Part shown: piece after piece, positions 1 to 5,277 of the stretch
Layout: the number at the start of each line of letters is the position of its first letter
How positions within the stretch are numbered: position 1 is the stretch's first letter
Assembly (NCBI GenBank): GCA_024643305.1
Contig: JAHENE010000065.1
Coordinates: 1-9,201 of the forward strand
Direction of reading: 5' to 3'
Origin: Thiobacillaceae bacterium
GTDB lineage: Bacteria; Pseudomonadota; Gammaproteobacteria; Burkholderiales; Thiobacillaceae
Length of the DNA: 9,201 nucleotides
Notes under the pieces: generated by a model
Seen by the model: the letters and a program-made list of their open reading frames with translations, nothing else
Database searches by the model: none
Told to the model about the DNA's origin: nothing
Program-made: the position numbers and the translations under genes

Positions 1-638
1 ACCGTGGTCCAAGGACGTGACCAGCGCGCCCAGGCCACGTCCATCTTGCCGGACAGCAGCGCAGCAATGGAAAAGGCGAAGGCCACTGCAAAACCGACAT
101 ACCCCATGTACAGCATCGGTGGATGGATGATCATGCCCCAGTCCTGCAACAGCGGATTCATGTCGTTGCCATCCATGGCAGCTGGCAGCAGACGCTCGAA
201 GGGATTGGAGGTGGTCAGCAGAAAAGACAGGAAACCCACGGAGATCAGGCCCATGATGCCGATGACGCGCGCCGCCATATCTTCCGGCAGGTGGCGGGAA
301 AACACCGATACCGCCGTGGACCAGAAGCCGAGGATCAACACCCACAACAGCATCGAGCCTTCATGCGAACCCCAAGTGGCGGTGAAGCGATAGACCTCGG
401 GCAATTGCGAAAACGAGTTCTTCGCCACGTTCAACACCGAGAAATCGTTGGTGAGGAATGAATAGGCAAGGCAGCCAAAGGCGAGGGCTACAAACACGAA
501 CTGGCCTTGCGCAGCGGGACGGGCCACCCCCATCAAAGTGAGATTGCCCCGATGCGCTCCATAGAGCGGCAGGATGGACTGGGTCAGCGCCAACAGTAAC
601 GCAATAATCAGGGCGAAATGGCCAAGTTCCGGAATCAT
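1..638 (-). CDS. ccmF: Cytochrome c heme lyase subunit CcmF, N-terminal part (cut by window edge)
   Basis: CcmF is the large polytopic inner-membrane subunit of the heme lyase that takes heme from CcmE and joins it to CXXCH motifs of apocytochromes c in the periplasm. The visible 212 residues begin MIPELGHFALIIALLLALTQ, with a good ribosome site (GGAG, 5 nt upstream of ATG at 638). The frame is open without stops to the window edge. Family hallmarks seen are the start of the tryptophan-rich heme-handling motif, WGSHEGSMLLW at about residues 89-99, and the conserved block IIHPPMLYMGYVGF at about 170-183, with several hydrophobic segments between. Full-length CcmF is usually about 650 residues, so roughly two thirds lie outside. 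It follows ccmE in the same direction after a 67-nt gap that contains a terminator-like hairpin. The identification is firm; only the C-terminus is unseen. Confidence 0.96.
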   Translation of the reverse strand, partial: MIPELGHFALIIALLLALTQSILPLYGAHRGNLTLMGVARPAAQGQFVFVALAFGCLAYSFLTNDFSVLNVAKNSFSQLPEVYRFTATWGSHEGSMLLWVLILGFWSTAVSVFSRHLPEDMAARVIGIMGLISVGFLSFLLTTSNPFERLLPAAMDGNDMNPLLQDWGMIIHPPMLYMGYVGFAVAFAFSIAALLSGKMDVAWARWSRPWTT

Positions 639-657
639 GCTTACTCCTTCATGCTGC

Positions 658-691
658 TAGAAAAGATGCCGGCCTCTAGAGGCTCGGCATC
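658..691 (-). terminator. Terminator-like hairpin between ccmE and ccmF
   Basis: On the minus strand, positions 691-665 form a long stem: GATGCCG pairs with CGGCATC, and inside it lies the perfect 12-bp palindrome GCCTCTAGAGGC, with a single unpaired base between the two parts. Directly downstream in the direction of ccm transcription comes TTTT (664-661). This is the shape of a Rho-independent terminator, yet it sits inside the operon, 20 nt before the start of ccmF. It may be an attenuator, a partial terminator that sets the CcmE/CcmF ratio, or an RNA-processing or stabilising hairpin. The structure is seen in the sequence; the function is inferred. Confidence 0.55.
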
Positions 692-705
692 TCGGGATAT
701 CAAAA

Positions 706-1152
706 TTATTTCGCTAACGTTTTCTGCGCCTTCTGTGCCTGTTCCAGGGCACTGGCGGCTTCAGGCGGCATGTAATTCTCGTCGTGCTTGGCAAGAACCT
801 GCGTGGCGGTGAACACGCCATCGCTGCCCAGTTTGCCTTCTGCCACGACACCTTTACCTTCCTTGAACAAATCGGGAAGGATGCCGGTATAGCTTATCGG
901 AATGGATTTAGCGGTATCGGTGACCACAAAGGAAACGGTCAGGCCACCCGGGTGACGTTTCAGACTCCCCTCCTCCACCAGGCCGCCGATGCGGAAAGCG
1001 CGACTGGTCGGCGCTTCGCCATTGGCGATCTGGGTCGGCGAGAAAAAGAACACCAGATTGCTGTTGAACGCATTCAGAACCAGCGCCACTGCAATACCCA
1101 AGGCAGCAACGATCAAGGCAATCAAGGCGAGTTTTCTGTGACGGGGTTTCAT
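706..1152 (-). CDS. ccmE: Cytochrome c maturation heme chaperone CcmE
   Basis: CcmE is the periplasmic heme chaperone, anchored in the inner membrane, that binds heme covalently and passes it from the CcmABCD complex to CcmF. The protein from ATG at 1152 has 148 residues, normal for the family. It shows a basic N-terminus (MKPRHRK), one membrane anchor at about residues 8-28, an OB-fold domain, and the heme-binding motif [10 protein letters not shown], with the covalent ligand His123 and the axial ligand Tyr127. The C-terminal tail is Ala/Gln-rich, as is usual. The frame is open upstream to 1191, but the family N-terminus fits the internal start at 1152; the ribosome site there is weak. It lies 110 nt downstream of ccmD, unusually far for this operon, and the gap carries repeats. 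Confidence 0.96.
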   Translation of the reverse strand: MKPRHRKLALIALIVAALGIAVALVLNAFNSNLVFFFSPTQIANGEAPTSRAFRIGGLVEEGSLKRHPGGLTVSFVVTDTAKSIPISYTGILPDLFKEGKGVVAEGKLGSDGVFTATQVLAKHDENYMPPEAASALEQAQKAQKTLAK

Positions 1153-1204
1153 TCTTTTTGAAGCCTTTAGGTACGTTTGGCAGCCAGCCAACCAAGACTG
1201 GATC

Positions 1205-1225
1205 GCGTGTAAGAATATAACACGC
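1205..1225. repeat. Inverted repeat GCGTGT-N9-ACACGC in the ccmD-ccmE gap
   Basis: Two perfect 6-bp arms (1205-1210 and 1220-1225) flank an AT-rich 9-nt centre. It could be an operator or a small RNA hairpin in the leader of ccmE. No promoter that I trust lies next to it. The structure is visible; any role is inferred, and chance is possible for arms of this length. Confidence 0.4.
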
Positions 1226-1229
1226 CAAG

Positions 1230-1258
1230 CCTATAGAGGCGTACCTATAGAGGTGTAC
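1230..1258. repeat. Tandem 14-bp repeat CTATAGAGGYGTAC (two copies)
   Basis: Copies at 1231-1244 and 1245-1258 differ at one base (CTATAGAGGCGTAC and CTATAGAGGTGTAC). Each contains the near-palindromic 10-mer CCTATAGAGG when the preceding C is included (1230-1239 and 1244-1253). A third relative, CCTCTAGAGG, is the core of the hairpin at 673-682 in the next gap of the same operon. The repeat lies 5 bp from the end of ccmD, so it is noncoding. Confidence 0.7.
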
Positions 1259-1262
1259 AAGC

Positions 1263-1436
1263 TCATTTAGGTTCCCACTCCTTCATACGCTTGAGCCGTT
1301 GCCAAGTCTGCAGACGATGTCGGCGCACTAGCCAGATTTCCCCTGCGATACAAATCAGGGTCATGCCAAACGAGCCCCAGACATAAAGGCCATAACCGCC
1401 CATTTTCCAGAAGGCGTCCCAGCTTTCCCAGATCAT
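1263..1436 (-). CDS. ccmD: Heme exporter small subunit CcmD
   Basis: CcmD is a small inner-membrane protein that joins CcmA, CcmB and CcmC and helps release heme-loaded CcmE from CcmC. The 57-residue product begins MIWESWDAFWKMGGYGLYVW and fits the family pattern: an aromatic-rich N-terminus with the conserved GGYGLYVWGSFG stretch, one membrane helix (about residues 16-36), then a strongly basic cytoplasmic tail (RRHRLQTWQRLKRMK). Its ATG overlaps the ccmC stop codon (ATGA), indicating translational coupling. Gene order C-D-E supports the call. It is below common ORF length cut-offs and is easily missed. Confidence 0.93.
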   Translation of the reverse strand: MIWESWDAFWKMGGYGLYVWGSFGMTLICIAGEIWLVRRHRLQTWQRLKRMKEWEPK

Positions 1437-2167
1437 GGCTTGCCCTCCAGCAGCGCACGCACCCAGTCCGTTTGCCGCTCGCGCTCAAGCACCAGTGAGC
1501 GTGCGCGCACCAAGGCGACGGCGATGGCATACATCCAGGCGGCAAGCGCCATGACCAGCATCGCCCACAACATGATGTGCGCCATGGATGGGGCGCGGGT
1601 AAGACTGACCGATGAACCCTGATGCAGGGTGTTCCACCATTTGACCGAGAAATAGATGATCGGCACATTGATGACGCCAACAAGATTGAGCAACGCCCCG
1701 GCACGGTCGGAGCGGCGCGGATCATCGATTGCCGCCTGTAAAGCCATGACGCCGACATAAAGAAAAAACAGGATCAGTTCAGAAGTAAGCCGCGCGTCCC
1801 ACACCCACCATGCGCCCCACATCGGCTTGCCCCAGAAGGCACCGGTCCACAGGGCGACAAAGGTAAACATGGCTCCCGTGGGCGCCAGCGCTCGCGCCAT
1901 GATGAACGACAGGCGCGTATTCCATGCTAGGCCGATAGCCGACCAGAAGGCCATGACGACATAGATGAACATCGACATCCAGGCTGCCGGCACGTGGATG
2001 AAAATGATGCGGTAACCCTCGCCTTGCTGAAAATCGGTGGGCGCCACGAAAAAGCTGATGTAAAGACCAACGACGGCAAGAATGAATGCCAGGGCCGAAA
2101 ACAACGGGATAAGTTTCCCGGCCAGAGGATAGAAAGTCGAAGGCGAGGCGTAATAGTACAAATTCAA
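1433..2167 (-). CDS. ccmC: Heme handling protein CcmC
   Basis: CcmC is the polytopic inner-membrane protein that presents heme on its periplasmic face to CcmE. The 244-residue protein has about six hydrophobic segments and the signature tryptophan-rich motif GAWWVWDARLTSELILFFLY (from about residue 118). The two expected axial histidines are His58 in IIFIHVPAAW and His182 in NTLHQGSS. The start appears to be TTG: it is the only likely initiator, 4 nt after the ccmB stop, with an AGTGGAG ribosome site inside the end of ccmB. No in-frame ATG or GTG lies between that stop and the conserved N-terminus. The 3' end overlaps ccmD by 4 bp. Confidence 0.97.
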   Translation of the reverse strand: MNLYYYASPSTFYPLAGKLIPLFSALAFILAVVGLYISFFVAPTDFQQGEGYRIIFIHVPAAWMSMFIYVVMAFWSAIGLAWNTRLSFIMARALAPTGAMFTFVALWTGAFWGKPMWGAWWVWDARLTSELILFFLYVGVMALQAAIDDPRRSDRAGALLNLVGVINVPIIYFSVKWWNTLHQGSSVSLTRAPSMAHIMLWAMLVMALAAWMYAIAVALVRARSLVLERERQTDWVRALLEGKP

Positions 2168-2171
2168 ATGT

Positions 2172-2840
2172 CTACTCCACTGAAACTCTTAGCGCCATTG
2201 CGCTCACCCACGGAGCCAGCAACAGCGACATCATCAGAAATGCGCCAAGCAGCGAAAGCTGCGCTTCCGAACCTGTGCCGGAGAGTATACCTTCCACGGC
2301 CCCGGCGCCGAAAATCAGGGCAGGCACGTAAAGCGGCAGGATCAGCAAGGTAACCAACACGCCGCCGCCCCGCAGCCCCAGCGTCAATGCGGCCCCGATG
2401 CTGCCAAGCAGAGACAGGATAGGCGTCCCGATAGCCAGCGACAGGACCAGCATCCACAGTGCCTCATTCGGCAAATTGAACTGAATCCCCAACACTGGCG
2501 CAATGACCAGCAGTGGAATGCCGTTGATGATCCAGTGCGCGATTGCCTTGCCCAAAGTCAGCAGGCTGGTTGGATAGGGTGACAGGAGCATTTGTTCCAG
2601 GGTGCCATCGCGATAATCGTCGGCGAACAAGCGGTCCAGCGACAACAATGAGGCGAGCAGCGCCGCCACCCAGACAACGCCGGGACCGATGGTCCGCAGC
2701 ATGGTCGGCTCCGGCCCGACGCCTAATGGAAACATGCTCACCACCATGACAAAAAAGAATTGCGCGGTCAGCCAGTCGCCGCGTCGGCGCGCCGCCAGCA
2801 ACACATCGCGGCGAATGACGGTGAAGAAAAATTTCAGCAT
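2172..2840 (-). CDS. ccmB: Heme exporter membrane subunit CcmB
   Basis: CcmB is the membrane subunit of the CcmAB ABC transporter, whose ATP hydrolysis drives release of holo-CcmE from CcmC. The 222-residue product has the usual family length, about six transmembrane segments, a basic amphipathic N-terminus (VIRRDVLLAARRRGDW), and the conserved cytoplasmic segment SLDRLFADDYRDGTLEQMLL at about residues 67-86, thought to contact the ATPase. The start is 16 nt after the ccmA stop and the stop is 4 nt before the ccmC start, so these genes are almost certainly cotranscribed. The ribosome site is poor, which suggests coupling to ccmA translation. Confidence 0.96.
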   Translation of the reverse strand: MLKFFFTVIRRDVLLAARRRGDWLTAQFFFVMVVSMFPLGVGPEPTMLRTIGPGVVWVAALLASLLSLDRLFADDYRDGTLEQMLLSPYPTSLLTLGKAIAHWIINGIPLLVIAPVLGIQFNLPNEALWMLVLSLAIGTPILSLLGSIGAALTLGLRGGGVLVTLLILPLYVPALIFGAGAVEGILSGTGSEAQLSLLGAFLMMSLLLAPWVSAMALRVSVE

Positions 2841-2856
2841 GGGAACACCGGCACGC

Positions 2857-3486
2857 TCAGTCCCCCACCGACAGGGTTTTTTGCGTCAAGCCATCGAGCG
2901 CCAGGGGTTGATGGGTTGTCACGATCACCATGCCGCCCGCCACAACATGATCGCGGATCATCTGCTCAACCATCGCCACGCCATTCACGTCCAGCCCAGT
3001 CAGGGGCTCGTCGAGAATCCACAGCAGCGCGCCGGCCGTCATCAGCCCCGCCAGTGCAACGCGCCTGCGTTGACCGAAGGACAGCACGCGGGCGGGAATA
3101 TCCATGCAGCGCGACAAACCCACCTGCTCAAGGGCCGTTGTTGCTGTCGCCATATCCAGATCACGTCCGCCCAATGCTGCAGCCAACCGCAGATTCTCTA
3201 CAGGCGTGAGGTCATCCTTGATACCGTTGGCATGGCCAAGATAGGACATCTCGCGGCCATATTGTTCTTGCGCCTGATTGATGGGCTCGCCTCGCCAGCG
3301 CACAACACCGGCGGCCGGGGCAGACAACCCGCAGAGGATGCGCAACAGACTGGTCTTGCCACGGCCATTCCCGCCTCGTACCAGCAAGGCTTCGCCATTT
3401 TCCAGTTCGAAACCCAGATTCTTGAACAGCAGACGCTCGCCGCGTTCGCATGCTAGGTCATTGGCAATAAGCATACCTGGGGTCAT
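2857..3486 (-). CDS. ccmA: Heme exporter ATPase CcmA
   Basis: CcmA is the cytoplasmic ABC ATPase of the CcmAB complex. Numbered from the ATG at 3486 (209 residues), the protein shows Walker A GGNGRGKTS (38-46), ABC signature LSFGQRRR (135-142), Walker B LLWILDEP (154-161) with a D-loop after it, and the switch histidine His192 in VIVTTHQP. All catalytic elements are intact. Start choice is uncertain: TTG at 3495, ATG at 3486 and ATG at 3474 are in frame and none has a clear ribosome site. By family alignment the conserved part begins at the 3474 methionine (MLIANDLACERGERLLF). It is the first gene of the ccm operon and is divergent from mtoD, sharing a 358-bp regulatory region. Confidence 0.96.
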   Translation of the reverse strand: MTPGMLIANDLACERGERLLFKNLGFELENGEALLVRGGNGRGKTSLLRILCGLSAPAAGVVRWRGEPINQAQEQYGREMSYLGHANGIKDDLTPVENLRLAAALGGRDLDMATATTALEQVGLSRCMDIPARVLSFGQRRRVALAGLMTAGALLWILDEPLTGLDVNGVAMVEQMIRDHVVAGGMVIVTTHQPLALDGLTQKTLSVGD

Positions 3487-3736
3487 TGATGGCAATCGTA
3501 AAACACAGCGTGGAGCTTATCTTAAACATTGACACTTGACACCAACAACCGCATAGCCAAAGGGGTCGTGTTGGCGATGATTCTGGCCCATATGAAGGGT
3601 ATTGAGCATTTACCGAAAGACAATAAATAGTTTCAGTTGGAAGGTCCTTGCAACTTTGTGCCTCAAAACCCGAGCTGTTTAGTAAGGTTTTTTGTTGCTA
3701 ATAAACTTCATCATTGGGCGACACACAAAAAAATTA

Positions 3737-3770
3737 TTGATTACCCAAATAAACACATTGTTTTAATCAA
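3737..3770. promoter_or_regulatory. Inverted repeat TTGATTA-N20-TAATCAA upstream of mtoD
   Basis: Perfect 7-bp arms at 3737-3743 and 3764-3770 are separated by 20 nt. Each arm contains an FNR/CRP-type half-site core (TTGAT / ATCAA), but the 20-nt spacing is far longer than the 4 nt of a true FNR box, so two half-sites or another regulator would be needed. The right arm overlaps the spacer of the candidate mtoD promoter. AT-rich DNA produces such repeats by chance, so confidence is low. Confidence 0.35.
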
Positions 3771-3786
3771 CGCAACGTACTTAAAT
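3758..3786 (+). promoter_or_regulatory. Candidate sigma-70 promoter for the mto cluster
   Basis: TTGTTT at 3758-3763 and TTAAAT at 3781-3786 have the ideal 17-bp spacing, matching the -35 and -10 consensus at 3 of 6 and 4 of 6 positions. Transcription would begin near 3793, giving a leader of about 50 nt before mtoD. Matches are modest, as expected for an activated promoter; a second weaker option is TTGGAC (3786-3791) with TAAATT (3809-3814). Confidence 0.3.
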
Positions 3787-3799
3787 TGGACCATTAAGT
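3779..3799. promoter_or_regulatory. Inverted repeat ACTTAA-N9-TTAAGT near the mtoD start
   Basis: Perfect 6-bp arms at 3779-3784 and 3794-3799 surround ATTGGACCA. It lies 45 to 66 nt before the mtoD ATG and overlaps the proposed -10 element and start site, a position typical for a repressor operator. The regulator is unknown and chance in AT-rich DNA cannot be excluded. Confidence 0.35.
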
Positions 3800-3844
3800 C
3801 TTCTTAATTAAATTGCATCAATACTAAGCCTAAGGGGTAATCAA

Positions 3845-4207
3845 ATGGCATCACAAATCCACCACAAAACTCTTTTCGGTACTCTCACCGCAGCCCTTGT
3901 TTTCAGTTTCTCATCCAACGTGCTGGCTATCGATGCTGAAGCAGCGAAGACTACCGCGCGCCAGAATGGCTGCTTCAAGTGTCACGCTACCGAAAAAGAG
4001 AAAGATGGTCCTGCCTACAGCAAAGTAGCTGCCAAGTACCGCACCAACGGCAAATCAGCAGCCGAGAATGAGCAGCGGCTCATAACCCATATCACTTCGG
4101 GTGAAATGGCCAAGTTTCCTGATGGTCACGAAGAAGAACACAAAATCATCAAGACCAAGGATCAGGCTGAAATCAAGAACCTGATCGGCTGGATACTCTC
4201 GCTTTAG
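3845..4207 (+). CDS. mtoD: MtoD-like periplasmic monoheme cytochrome c
   Basis: This is a small class I cytochrome c that would carry single electrons in the periplasm, probably between the MtoA end of the outer-membrane conduit and inner-membrane partners. The 120-residue precursor has a signal peptide with likely cleavage after VLA (residue 28), leaving about 92 residues. There is one heme motif, CFKCH (43-47). Met88 is the only methionine after the heme site and so the likely sixth ligand, within GEMAKFPDG; His99 in the acidic HEEEHK stretch is an alternative. The ribosome site AAGGGG precedes the ATG by 9 nt. It is the first gene of the plus-strand cluster, and mtoA follows after 76 nt. 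The position matches mtoD of Sideroxydans ES-1, where the gene has been described; the specific name rests on that context. Confidence 0.87.
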   Translation: MASQIHHKTLFGTLTAALVFSFSSNVLAIDAEAAKTTARQNGCFKCHATEKEKDGPAYSKVAAKYRTNGKSAAENEQRLITHITSGEMAKFPDGHEEEHKIIKTKDQAEIKNLIGWILSL

Positions 4208-4259
4208 GGCAGTGAAGCAGGTCTTGAGGGCATATCACCCCCACAAATAAATTAGAAAG

Positions 4260-4272
4260 TGCCCACTGGGCA
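4260..4272 (+). promoter_or_regulatory. Small palindrome TGCCCACTGGGCA abutting the mtoA ribosome site
   Basis: A perfect 13-nt palindrome (odd centre) can fold as a 5-bp, 3-nt-loop hairpin ending exactly where the mtoA ribosome site AAGGGAG (4272-4278) begins, 5 nt before the ATG. It could block 5' decay or tune mtoA translation relative to mtoD. The sequence is clear; the role is inferred. Confidence 0.35.
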
Positions 4273-4283
4273 AGGGAGAAAAA

Positions 4284-5255
4284 ATGAGAATCTTGCAGAA
4301 AACTGCATTAATTAGCACATTGCTTGGTAGCTTGGGCTTAGGATCATCTTTTGCATTGGCGGCGGATACTCCGGCAGCCGGCGCCATGTCTACCGCCAAG
4401 GATATAGTCTTAAGGGGCGATGCAAAATGCACGCGCTGCCACGACGAAAGCGACGAGCCCAGGATTCTCACCATCGGCCTAACGCGCCATGGCGTGAAGG
4501 GAGACAGCCGCACGCCGACCTGTACGTCTTGCCACGGTGACAGTGACTCCCACGTGGACAAAACCGGAAGTGGCGATCGGCCTGCCCCGGATCGAGTTTT
4601 CAACAAGACCACCCCTGCCGACTCGAAAAATGCCCCATGCCTAAGCTGCCACGAGAAATCGTTTGCCAGAACCCACTGGGCCGGTAGTGCCCACCAGGTT
4701 AATGACGTGGCTTGCGTAAGTTGCCATGGCATTCACAACAACGGCCATGACAAAGTGCGCGAAAAGCGTACCCAAGCGGAAGTGTGTTTCACCTGCCACA
4801 AGGAGCAGCGCGCGGACAGCCACAAAATATCGCATCACCCCATCGGTGAAGGCAAAGTGGTCTGTTCCGACTGCCACAACCCCCATGGCTCGGCTGGTCC
4901 CAAGTTGCTCAAAAAGAACACGGTGACCGAAACCTGCACCCTCTGCCATGCCGAAAAGCGCGGACCCTTCCTGTGGGAGCATCAGCCGGTGTCCGAAGAC
5001 TGCACCAACTGCCACACCCCACACGGCTCTAACATCACGCCGTTGCTCAAGTCGCGCCCACCATTCCTGTGTCAGGAGTGCCATGATGCCCCGCACCAGG
5101 CTGGAAACCCAGTCGGCCCTGCGGCTGCAGGCAAATATCCGGGTTCACCTTTTACTGGCAGCCCAAGCTCGGGACGAACAGGTCGTGCCTGTCTGAATTG
5201 CCACGTTCAGATTCATGGCGGGAATAGTCCGGCTGGCGGCTACCGTCAACGCTAA
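4284..5255 (+). CDS. mtoA: MtoA, periplasmic decaheme cytochrome c (MtrA/PioA family)
   Basis: MtoA is the heme wire of a porin-cytochrome complex. Sitting within the MtoB barrel, it would pass electrons from Fe(II) outside the cell to the periplasm. The 323-residue precursor has a signal peptide with cleavage likely after ALA (residue 26). Ten CXXCH motifs are present, with first cysteines at residues 49, 80, 119, 144, 168, 194, 218, 240, 263 and 303, plus many free histidines for bis-His ligation. The last two motifs are separated by a Pro/Gly/Ser-rich linker, and the end CLNCHVQIHGGNSPAGG matches the MtrA-family C-terminus. Length matches MtrA (about 330) and not the longer PioA. A strong ribosome site, GGGAG, lies upstream, and mtoB follows after 22 nt. 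DmsE-type decahemes are similar, but the porin and CymA neighbours favour MtoA. Confidence 0.93.
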   Translation: MRILQKTALISTLLGSLGLGSSFALAADTPAAGAMSTAKDIVLRGDAKCTRCHDESDEPRILTIGLTRHGVKGDSRTPTCTSCHGDSDSHVDKTGSGDRPAPDRVFNKTTPADSKNAPCLSCHEKSFARTHWAGSAHQVNDVACVSCHGIHNNGHDKVREKRTQAEVCFTCHKEQRADSHKISHHPIGEGKVVCSDCHNPHGSAGPKLLKKNTVTETCTLCHAEKRGPFLWEHQPVSEDCTNCHTPHGSNITPLLKSRPPFLCQECHDAPHQAGNPVGPAAAGKYPGSPFTGSPSSGRTGRACLNCHVQIHGGNSPAGGYRQR

Positions 5256-5277
5256 AAGTTGAGAACGGGAGATAAAC

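Larger units (their letters stand above)
3487..3844. other. Divergent intergenic region between ccmA and mtoD
   Basis: This stretch holds no supported gene. It becomes strongly AT-rich from about 3660 to 3840, unlike the flanking coding DNA, and must contain the promoters for both the ccm operon (leftward) and the mto cluster (rightward). Two inverted repeats (3737-3770 and 3779-3799) lie close to the mtoD start. A 33-codon open frame at 3529-3630 has no ribosome site or recognisable product. I see no convincing sigma-70 promoter for ccmA. Confidence 0.8.

Noticed and set aside
4..461. Plus-strand open frames of 129 and 112 codons
   Set aside because: They lie opposite ccmF, whose conserved motifs are unambiguous; the products resemble nothing and are antisense shadows.
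2689..3456. 255-codon plus-strand open frame
   Set aside because: It is antisense to ccmB and ccmA, both with intact family motifs; the length results from GC-rich codon bias.
3529..3630. 33-codon frame with NNRIAKGVVLAMILAHMKGI in the divergent gap
   Set aside because: No ribosome site, unclear start and no recognised family; it may be a remnant, but nothing supports a gene.
3737..3770. A classic FNR box
   Set aside because: The half-sites TTGAT and ATCAA are present, but the spacing is far from the 4 nt required; kept only as an unassigned inverted repeat.
4235..5096. Minus-strand open frames of 165 and 151 codons opposite mtoA
   Set aside because: They mirror the CXXCH-rich mtoA gene, with no ribosome site or recognisable domain.
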